This document shows positions 12,073 through 22,600 of a stretch of 64,000 bases of DNA, one piece after another. Where the stretch lies: positions 44,333,250 to 44,397,249 of the forward strand of contig OX439051.1 of NCBI GenBank assembly GCA_949317995.1, read 5' to 3'. Source of the stretch: Acholoe squamosa (lineage: Eukaryota > Annelida > Polychaeta > Phyllodocida > Polynoidae). The first letter of the stretch is position 1, and every line of letters starts with the position of its first letter. Below the pieces are notes generated by a model, which saw only the letters and a list, made by a program, of their open reading frames with translations, did not search any database and was not told the origin of the DNA. Made by a program: the position numbers and the translations under genes.

Positions 12073-14262
12073 TGCTTTGTAGTGGGAATACACAGAGTTT
12101 AAAGTGGGTTAAACTGATTAAACTTGTCATAAGGCTTCTACTCCTTGGGGGGGGGGTGGGTTCAGATATTTAATGAGGAAGGGAAATGTTGTATGTATCT
12201 ATAATGGGTGGATATTCTATGTATGAACACACCATTTAAGCAATATTGTAAATCTGTTTGTACGACTTTCCTTCAGAAGGTCAGTTCAATTTAAGAACTT
12301 TCAACTTGATATCCTTGAGATAATCAGTTTGAGTTTGCCTGTCAAATAATATGGTTTTTAAGTTTGAGATGCCACATAAGTGGCACTCAATTCCGTTAAA
12401 AGATATCTCTGAATGTCGTCTGCTCTTCTTAAAGACCTTGTATTATCGCCCATTGCTCATAATGTCATCTAAAGTTCTACTGGGCGAGCTGTAATGGGTG
12501 TAGTCTTGTGGGATAAATCTTTGACCCTCTTTTCCAAATTGACCTTTGACCGCATACCTTTAGGCAGTTTTCAAATCTTATTTACATAAATCGATTCAAA
12601 GACATCTCCCACAAATCTACAAGACCTGTCCTGTCATGAGCATGACATGTGGCGGTCTGTCACAGCAACAGCCGCTACAGTGGCTGCCAATGGCAGTGGC
12701 TGTCAACAAAATGGCACGTAAACAGTAAGCGCCCACTTTGTGGGGCTCTGTCCGTGTTGTAATGCATTGTTCTACTATGTAAGTAAGCTCTATGGGGAGC
12801 AACATCTTAAACAGATTCACCATTCCTATCAGAGCCTACTGGAAGCATCAGGTGTGGAGGTTGTATGAAGGTTACACGTAGGGTGGCCATAGCTATGGCC
12901 GTACTCAGGGTGAATGCATCCTCTCATGGTCTCAGTTGACTTTTGATCCCTTGGTGTCGCTCTTACCATGAGAGCCCCCAGATGTAGACTACTAGAAGTA
13001 CGTTAGGAAATGATGAGAACAGCGCCTAGTCCAAACGGTTTCTTGTTGTCGCTTTCATGACAATTTAGGGCAAGATTCCATTTGGATTACAAGAGAGGAA
13101 AAATCGATGACTTATAAATGCTTCTAATTCAGCTTTGGAATGACACAATTCAGGCTCTGCTTTCAATGTAAGATGCAATGGCTGTATAATATGGATACAT
13201 TACACACATGTGAAGGGAAGCGGGATATAACATTTAAGTGTATGTGCATTAAACAACGAGCATCCTTTTTCCATGTCCAATTCTTGTTTCAACTTGGCAA
13301 GTATGCGAATAGTGACACCTGAATGAATACCCTGAGAGGTTTATTAGAAATACATGCATATAAAAAAACATCATGGGTTTACTTGCAAGACGATGTCACT
13401 AACAAGTGTCCAACAAACTGCATAATATGTAGGAATCATAAACCCAATATGTAGTTCCATATGGCATACAGTACCCTAGCCGCAAGGTTAGGTTTGGGGT
13501 ACAGAGGGCTACCCCTACTACTTAAGAGAACAGGGAGCCCCATATACTGATTCCCTTTCTGTGAGGACATAGTCAGCACGGGAAGGGTATGATGGGTATA
13601 GGTGACCCCTCGACTACATTATATCAACACACCGTTTTTTATGTGACTAGTCAGTATGACTAGCCGCTAGTCAGCATGACTAATTTCATGCTGCAATGAG
13701 TAGTGAGCATGGGTCACGAATCTGTGCTTCATTGATTATTGACTATTGTGACTAGTCTAAGTGACTAGTTGTATTCACCTAGTCAGTGACAGGTTGTTTC
13801 TTATTGTGACTAGCTGAAAGTGACTGGTCATGTGTTTGCTGTGACTAGTTATAAAAACAAAAACCGTGTTCTCCATAGAGGTACAAGATAATCCGACTAT
13901 ACCAAGACACATATTATATATATACTTATGATGCCGCAGGTTACGACTCTCCAGTTTTTACCTTATATATACACACATTGTTATTATAGCCTTTGACAAT
14001 CTGCACCGAACCTCTCCGTGTCTGAGCTGAGTGTGTACTGATTAGTCAGTGAAATCTTATATAATAATGATAGTCATAATAATTACTGATTGTACATGTA
14101 CTTATGTAAGCATTTTCAATTGTTGTTTCCCGCGTACCTGCCCATGTACTCGCATTTGGTCAGCCTATATATATACATACATATATAAATAAATACCGCC
14201 ATCTATATACAGATATTATATAACATATACGTGTATACATACAATCAAGTGTTGTCTACTGT
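12073..14262. other. Gene-free stretch with short repeats
   Basis: No supported gene. At 13640-13860 the words GACTAGTC and GTGACTAGT recur many times in both orientations as a degenerate satellite-like patch. AT-rich runs near 13930-14220 include TATATA microsatellite fragments. Confidence 0.6.
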
Positions 14263-15669
14263 ATGATTCAAATGGTGAGTTTCAATTGCTATTTTCGGTG
14301 GACATTTGATATAAATTTCTATTTTATGCATACATACACTGTATAGTAGGTTTAGGTAGTTGAGGTATCATGTGACCCTGCACACGGTCATGTGATTTAG
14401 GTTTAGTCGTAGTAGTGGTTGGTTATCTTACATCACACAAGGAGCTTAGTCGTACTTGGCCACGTTACATCTGTTGTCATTAGGTGAATGTTTGTGTGTA
14501 TTCGCTATCAGTAAAGCCTTGTTGTCAAAAAATATCTCATCTGTTCTCGTTTCTTATTTCGGGTCTTATTTAATGCAATATTCATGTACACCAAGTAGTT
14601 AACCATCTTAATTGCCTCACCACCAGGGAAACAAAGCATTGTTGTTGTCTGAGGTTTAAAAAAGAAATTGCAGTGAATGGAGTATTTTCAAACTCACCTT
14701 CACTTTCAGACACTATGCACTCAGGCAAAAATTTAAAAGTGCAGGCATGAAGAAATTCAATATCAAATGGCAGATTGAGGTGAATTATTCTCCCTGTTTA
14801 TTGTAGATTGAGGTCTTCAGCCAGTAAAAGTGTTCTATTTCTTTTAATAAGCATGGTCATTCTTACCTGCATCTAGCATCAGCCAACCAAAATTAAGTGA
14901 TCTGTAACACTGGAAACTTAAAAATTCCTAGGTGTTTTGGCTCCTCCCTAGTTGAATCAGAGAACTATATATACTGCCAGAAGTCCCCCTAGTGAGACAA
15001 TCCATGCACACCAGAAATCTACGAGGCCCTGGATAGGACAGGAACAACTTTTATGTCTAACAAGAACCTTCTTGTACCAGCAAAGATGTTTTTGCAGTCA
15101 CAAGAACACGTTCTTGCACCCGCAAAAATGTTGTTAAAGGGGCAGGTGTTAGGGAGCCTATAACCACCCACAAGAACATGTGTTTGCGGCCAATGAGTAA
15201 CACGAGCCCAGGGGTATTTGAACGAGGGTCGTGAAATGTAGCCTATTAATTTAAGAAAAATGAAAAACCACAACCACACAAGCAAGCCAAAGCACATGTA
15301 TCGATCTTATATCTGTGGTGTCCAAAGACCCGGCGCTCACACAGGCCACTATGGTAGTAACTAGGCAGGACAGAGTACTTGGCAACCAAAGTAGCTAGCA
15401 GTCCACTATGTGTCCTTAGTGTGCAGTAGTTCAGTTAGGGATGAGTGTTCTTGTATAAATACTCAAAACAATCCTCACAATTACTGGAGAGAAATTGGTA
15501 ATATTGTTAACCCCAAAGACTCCACAGACTCCAACAACTTGGTAGATGAAATGGGAACGGATACATAGTGAAGACACTGTCCAAATCACAAACTCATATC
15601 TAACTAACATTGGAGCAAAACTGGACAGAGGTTCAAATGAGCAACTTCACTAAGCCCACAGCTGAAGAC
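14263..15669. repeat. 1.4-kb duplicated segment, copy 1
   Basis: From ATGATTCAAAT to GCTGAAGAC this segment is repeated in the same orientation at 24545-26072 with high similarity. It includes recurring words like ACAAGAACATGTTCTTGCA, a short palindromic array around 15060-15180. No open reading frame of note and no terminal inverted repeats are visible. Copy 2 is about 120-145 bp longer because of an internal block near 25575-25730. Confidence 0.85.
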
Positions 15670-15709
15670 GTCATAACAATTATAAGAGGCATCAATTTAC
15701 ACGATTGTA

Positions 15710-16180
15710 GGTCATTCGGCCCCTGCCAAACAGCCCCTACCAATCAGTCCCCTGTCATTTGGCCCCTAGCCTTTTGGCCCCAAATACGTCATAATTACAT
15801 CATAACCTCGTCATAAATACATCATTCTTCCGTCATAACTTCATCATAAATACGTCATCTGCCCTTTCTCTTAATTCCTGCAGTAATTTACATCATAACT
15901 TCGTCATAAATACGTCATAATCCCGTCATTAATACATCATAAGTACGTCAGTAATACATCATATGCTGTCTAAATCGTTTTGCTACTGGCTTGCCCTTCA
16001 ATACGTCATAAATACATCATAAGTACGTCATAAATACATCACAAATGCGTCATAAATACATCAATTTTGTTTGCTTCTTGGTTATGACGTAGTTATGATG
16101 TATGAGGGGCTGAATGGTAAGGGGCTAAATGGATGGGGCCAGATGGTCAAGGGCCGGATGGCTGGGGGCTGAATGGTCCG
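15710..16180. mobile_element. MITE-like element with GGCCCC ends and TACGTCAT core repeats
   Basis: The left end repeats CATTCGGCCCCT-like words about every 15 bases. The right end carries the same words in inverted orientation (AGGGGCTGAATGG). Between them lies a degenerate tandem array of about 10-bp units, ATACGTCATAA and ATACATCATAA. This long inverted-repeat layout with an internal array fits a non-autonomous DNA transposon. No target-site duplication could be fixed. No protein is encoded. Confidence 0.65.
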
Positions 16181-16191
16181 AAACCGTGTGT

Positions 16192-16309
16192 GGTGCACAT
16201 ATATGCGCGGGCACCGACATATTCCTCTGTGAAATTGTGTAATATAGTTCTCGTCATAAATATGACCTTAGCTGTCGAAATGGCGTTAAACATCTATTAC
16301 TCACTCACA
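16192..16309 (+). repeat. Short interspersed repeat (SINE-like), copy 1
   Basis: This unit of about 118 bp starts GGTGCACATATATGCGCGGG and ends with the stretch GACCTTAGCTGTCGAAATGG and a CTCACTCAC tail. It recurs at 27640-27758 and 28101-28219. The 3' part resembles the shared tail of molluscan SINEs from memory. A database search would settle this. Confidence 0.65.
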
Positions 16310-16419
16310 AGCCCTCAGGCATACATAAGCCTATCTACAATATTTTGGAGGATGCTTTATTACCTCTTCCACTTCATTTAAAGCATGTCATAGTCTGCAA
16401 GTGCAACTCAACTTCAGCG

Positions 16420-17260
16420 TTTCCCCAATGTTGAAAAAAAAACAACAGTTACTCCCATTCCTAAAGAAGGTGATAAAACAAAGGTGATTGGCTACTATTG
16501 CGATACTATCTCTCTCTTCAAAATTAATTGAGAATGAAATGCACAGGCAGTAAGTCCAAGATTTGAAAGACCATGACAGAAGACTAGTTTGGGTTAAGGG
16601 AATGCAGATCAACCATCCAAACACCTGCAAATTTATCGACTTCTGGAAAGCTAAACCACAAAATGTCAATTCAAAAAAAAGAAAAGAAAAATTATATTTA
16701 GAAAATGCACCAAAGCTTCCATCATTCTTTCACCCCAGCATACAGGTTCTTACAGGGCTACACCCTCGGACCCCTTATATTTATCATTTATATTCTAGTT
16801 CCCTGTACCGGTATAGATAAATCCATAAATAATTGAGGAGGACAATCATATATGATTTGGCCTTAATTGTCTGAGACTGGCGAGACGCCCTCATCTATTA
16901 CATATACACAAGCTCAATATTACAACTTGGATGAAATAAACACACAATTAAAAAAACATTTAAAGTCAGTCACACAGAGTGAACCACCAGGTTGTGAACT
17001 GAAATCAGGTGGTCGGTTGCTCCAACAGTGGAGGGTGGCCACCAGGTAAGAGTTCAGGTGTGTAACACCAGATGGTGATACCAGTGTTTAGGGCTCACAG
17101 AATATTTATATAATACATTATATCACTCATAAATGACTTAGCTACCAGCATAACATATATCAAAGCCCTGCACTATGTGGATGATACTGTCGTTTATATT
17201 TCGCATCATGTACAAACCCTGGAACTAGTAAATTATAGTATAAACCCAATTAAAGGGTAT
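16420..17260 (+). pseudogene. Non-LTR (LINE) reverse transcriptase fossil
   Basis: Three scattered pieces match LINE reverse transcriptase blocks in the right order. TPIPKEGDKTKVIGYY near 16455-16500 is like the PI.K.GDKT...YRPI block. YRFLQGYTLGPLIFIIYI near 16740-16795 is like PQGS.LGPLLFIIYINDL. LINDLATSITYIKALHYVDD near 17125-17190, continuing to TVVYIS, holds the catalytic box as VDD. They are in different frames and separated by unrelated sequence, so the copy is long dead. The clade (RTE, CR1 or other) cannot be told. Confidence 0.6.
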
Positions 17261-19341
17261 CATTAGGGTTGTTGTCCTTTCAAATTCTAAAGAGTGATGT
17301 TATCATGGTTTGCATTACATCGAAATCTGTCGAATAGTCCTGTCCAATTGTCTCACAACACTGAAAAAAATAATCTTCAAAATCTTAGTCAAATGTTAGT
17401 CAAAGAGGATAACTTTCTAACAATAGTTAGTCAAAAGCATGTGCCCATGTGTCCAAGTTTTTCTTAGTCAAATATGACTGACTGTTAGTCAAAGTGACCA
17501 ACTTCTCTTGGTTTGCCTCATTTTGACTGCTGGCTTATAGACCATCTAAATGGCCTACTTTGGCTTATACCTTTTTCCTTAATGTAGGATGAGGCTTAGA
17601 GGCAGGGCATATCCAGAAGCGTACCTCATATAATGGGTTTAATGGTAGGATTTGTTTTTGACAATTTCTGCTAATGTTTTGACATACACATTTCTATGTA
17701 AAATGTATGTCTAAAGCCTATTTAGCATTTGTTTAGGATTTACATACCTGTGAAACAGAGTATCATCATTTAGGAATCATGGTAAATGCTTCCTGTTTCT
17801 TTCTTTTACAAACCCTGAAGCAGAGCCCTGGGTTTGCCACACAAATTGAAGTGCAATTGTGTGCATACATGTATATATCTAGATTACCACAGAATAGGTG
17901 TTATCTATCTTACTACCCGGTTCCTTTGATAAATCAACAATTTATTTGGTATTTTTTGTCAAGCATGTTGTTAGGTTGAATTGTGTAAGCGCTAAGCATA
18001 TAGGGCAATCAAAAATCGCCATAATTTTGACATTCATAGAACTATTTATAGTACACACCCACCACAAAAGTCCTGTTGCAAACCATCCTGCCACCTGGTG
18101 TGAAAAGGTGGCATTGTCCCTTTGACAAAGTGGCTAACCTTGGGGTAGTCACTGAGTCTAACATAAGTTAGTCAATGTTAGTCACCTGTTAGTCAGATGC
18201 ACTAACTAAGATCATTTAGCTGTTTTGACTTAGTTAGGTTAAACTGACTGGAAATGACAAAAACCAAAACAGAAATCAACAATAATGATGAGCAAAAATG
18301 TTGATTTGGAGAACAAATAAAATGATACATTTCAAGTACTACCTGTAATTGGCTTTGCTGTTTTCTGATCTGGGTGAATCATTAGACCACTTTGAGTGTA
18401 CATACTGCTACCAACAAAGATTGCCGACAGCTGGAAAGTCCAAGGATGCATCATCTTAGTGAGCCATCTTATTTTAGACATATTCTATTGCAAAAAGGTG
18501 TCTTCAACCCCTAAGCCCCCGTTTCTGCACATAAGAACACGTTGTTTTGATCATAACATATATATGTGAGTGGGGGTTTGGTTGAGGAAGAGTAGATTAA
18601 TGCCATTTCAACAACTAAGGCATTATTCCCGATAAGAATTCTAATTAGACATAACTGGTGGATAACTGTATCTGTGCCATCACATAAATGTACACTGGAT
18701 ACACAGAGGACAGAGTGAAAGTAAATGTGACTTGAATAGATCCTACCAAAGGGAGGGAGGGGGCGGGGTTATAGAACGAAATGGGTCTGATATCTTCAAT
18801 GGTATGAATGCCAGTAGGCGACAACACAATCTCATCTGTAAGCTTGGCCTTGGAGGATGCAGAAATAGGATGCAGGTCAGCAGTATAACACGTACTATTT
18901 TACCCACTACACACCATGAGGTTAGTTTAGAGTATGGGCAGGGTATGGGTTGGATTCCCCGCCAGCAGTCTATAAATAGAATTCGTTGTTCTAGCTGACA
19001 GTGAATTGGGGGGGGGGGACGTTTCAGTTGACTGAACATGTAACTGATAGCTGGTTTGATAGAGTAGGTCCCGGGGAGTAGGTAAAGTGTACCAGGTCGC
19101 CCCATCTGCTGTAGGTCTTTATGCTGAGATCCACCAGTGAATGGTAAACTACAGAATTCGGGTGACAGATCTTCCTCTTTAAGATGGACAAGGGATGCTT
19201 AGTATATGACGTACCACACATGTTTGCGATGGCGAACTACAAGGTAGATGGTAGATAAGGTGGTTACATCACCAGGTGGAGGTCGTGTGTCCAGGTAGAG
19301 GACCATACGGCACCACTCACACACACACCCGGACACACACC
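17261..19341. other. Gene-free 5' flank of the lipocalin gene
   Basis: No exon supported. At 17380-17520 and 18150-18250 the word TTAGTCA recurs many times, as a degenerate simple repeat. At 19005-19018 there is a G-run. The stretch may hold the lipocalin promoter but I see no decisive motif. Confidence 0.55.
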
Positions 19342-19592
19342 ATGAAGGCTGCCTTACTGCTACTGGTAAGTTAAGCTACAATATGGCTACATACAACACA
19401 GTAGGGAGAGAAGACGGAGAGACAGAGACAGAGAGGCAGAGAGAGACAGACGCAGACAGAGGCAGACAGAGACAGAGACAGACAGTGACAGAGTCAGACA
19501 GAGACAGACAAACAGAGACACGGACACTAAGACGGCAAATGATACCAAACATCTTACAATTATGTTTGTTTTGGTTTGATTAATCAGAACAG

Positions 19593-19660
<68 letters not shown>

Positions 19661-22600
19661 CTGTACGTAATTGCTTTTATTTGCCACATATTTTTTCTAC
19701 TCAGTTTGGTATCGTCCTCTCGGCCTATGGCCAGGAGCCCAAGGGATGCATATCACCAAAACCTGCAGCCGACTTCAAATACGACTTGTTTGAGGGACAA
19801 TGGTGAGTTTGATATGGAAATGGCGAGCTGGAGCAGGGCATTAGTATTTCTAATGTTGTTTCTACAGTTGATAGCCATGATCAAGTATCATTCTGATGGT
19901 AAAAGTGCCAAAACTTTGTAGATCTACATCATAGATACTGTAACATATACCAGGATATAGATGTACTCTTAAATATCCATTTTCAGTGACCAATAATAGA
20001 GGACAATTGCTGCGTCGACCCATTTTTGCCTTATTTTTTATACAGATGTAGGGGCCAGCTCTGGCTGTGAGTCCATGGCGGTATGCCATCTGTCCCCATT
20101 CCGGTTGCACCAGCCCTCAGGGGCTGGTCAGCCGGTATAAGCTACCCCCGTAGGTAGGGAGGAGTGTAGGGGCCAGCTCTGGTCAGCCGGTATAAGCTAC
20201 CCCCCGTAGGTAGGGAGGAGTGTAAGGCCAGCAGCCCTGTTTCTGGAGATCCCAGCCCCCAGGGGCTGGCATCCGGTGGTAGCTCCCCCTACGTGTGTAT
20301 TATACCGATCCAGATGTAGATGGAAGGTAGAGAATGTCAGACGGGGAAGTAGCTCAGCAGTAGAGCTTCCGCCTGCAGGTTGGAGGGTCCCGGGTTCGAC
20401 TCCCGGTTTCTCCATAGATATAGCTATGATTACTTTACCAGCCTGTTATTTTTTCCACTGTTTCACCTGTTGAGGCCACAGGAGGGCTGAAACCCAGAGG
20501 CCAGACAAATATTCACACATCAGTTAGTGTGCGAATAAGAAGAGTTTTTTCTTCTTTTTTTTGCATAAATACTGCATTACCCGTACTTCATATATAACAC
20601 AGCCTGGGTGGGAGTTGGAAGGCCTATGCAGTCATCTGATGGTAGGCCCCTGTATCCGCCTGTCCCCTTAGTCAGTGCTCAGCCATCTGTTTCTGCTATG
20701 CAGAGTGGCCCAGTTCCATCCCTGAGGCAACAGCAACAGCTCAAACACCAGCAACAGCAACTTCAGCATCAAGGTCCACCTGTGGTTGTTTATGCTTGAA
20801 AGGATACCAAGAGTAAGTTTACTACTTTCGACATCAAGCAACATATGCCTCAGAGTAAATACAAGAATCCAGCTCTGGGAGATGTGATTTCAGCTAGTAT
20901 GGGCCTTCTCAATAGTATGATGGAGCGAGGCCACCCATGTAAAAGTTATGGGATGCATGTAAAATTCCTCACGGACAAGAGGGATATTTACAAGGAAGAT
21001 GCTCTCATTGCCTATGATTAGGCCATGCAAGAACGTGGTGATGCGTTTGTTGAATTCACTTTTTGCTATTTTGATCATAATATGTTTGCACAACATGTGG
21101 GTCTGGAAAATCTGGAGAGAGCCCATCACTGACTGTTCTATGCCTGAGCATATCATGTGCAAAATTTCATTATCACTCTGTAGATGATGTTTTGTCGGAT
21201 TTGAATCAGTTTGATTTTTGCGCAGTGACTGACATCGCCAATGCATACCGTTATATTAACGTCCTGCCTGCCCATCATGACTTTCAAGGCTTTGCCTGGG
21301 ATGTGGGTAATGGTAAGGAATTCTTCCAAGATATGTCCTTATGCTTTGGGTTGCACTGTGCCCCCTTCATATTCACCCAAGTGTCTGACTTCATTGTAAA
21401 ATGTGGCACTAGTGGCAAGTACCCATGTTGTACCAACTACTTGGATGATTACCTCGTCATTGGTGATTCAGAATCATCTTGCCAGGATGCTCAAAGCCAG
21501 TTATGTGCAATGTTGAATAGTCTACGGTTCAAGGTAAAAATGAACAATTTGGTTCCCCTGTCACAAGTAACTAAGTTCCTTGGGATTGTTATCGACTCAG
21601 TGAACTTAACCTTGTCAATCGATAATGATAAACTTGATTGAGTAAAATCGGAAGTTAATTACTTCAGGGGTAGGAAATCTGGCACTAGGAAATGCCTGGA
21701 GAAATTAGCTGGTCTCCTAGGCCATTGCTCGACAGTCGTTAATGGCGGCGCACCTTCTCCCATCATGTGTACAATGAACTTCAAGATATTCCGTCCAGCA
21801 TTCACTGCTTTAATCTGTCTGAGAGTTTGTTATTGGACCTAGAGTGGTGGTATGAATTTGTTACTTGGTTCAACGGCAAGGCCCGTATGATAAAGACTAA
21901 TACCCTGTCTTATACTGTGTATATAGATTCCTCCAAATACAGATTTGGCATCCATATTGAAGACAACTTCTTCTACAGTTGTTGGTATAAAAATGATAAG
22001 TGTTGTGGCCATCAAGAAAACCCTCTGCAGAATGAGTCGTACTGTGATCATATTAACATTGAAGAAATATGGCCCGCCATAGTATTGGTGAACCGCTGAG
22101 GTAGTGAGTGGAAGAATGGCTTTGTAGTTGTGTATACGGATAACACACAGGTTCAAGGCATGATCAACCTTGGTAGGAGTACCAGCCCCCATGCTATGCC
22201 TTGGCTACGAGAATTGTTCTGGTGCTGTGCTCTATACAACATTCATTTGAGAGCCTTCAGGATCACTTCTGAAGATAACATAATTATAAGCTGACGCTCT
22301 CTCTCATCTTGCCGATCATGTAATTATTTGTGGCTACACTATTGACGCATTCATCAATTGTTGTTACAGAGCTGGAGGCACTGCAACGCAGTTGGGAGAT
22401 TCTGAGATCAAATTGCTGGTCCGCCAACACTTATAAGACAAGGAAATCACAGTGGAAACAATATGAGGACTTCTGTGAAGAGTACAGTTTGTGTTAAGTA
22501 CCAGCCTCAATAGAAACCGTCTGTTTGTATATAACCCATCTTTCTGTTCGTGTGGCATATCACACAATTGAGAATTACATTTCAGGGCTATGGGCCCTGC

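Noticed and set aside
17380-18250. CRISPR-like or regulatory array from recurring TTAGTCA words
   Set aside because: Spacing is irregular and copies are very short; it looks like degenerate simple sequence in a eukaryotic genome.
20608-20799. Independent Gln-rich gene
   Set aside because: It is short, lies at the 5' part of the DIRS element and is best read as a gag remnant.
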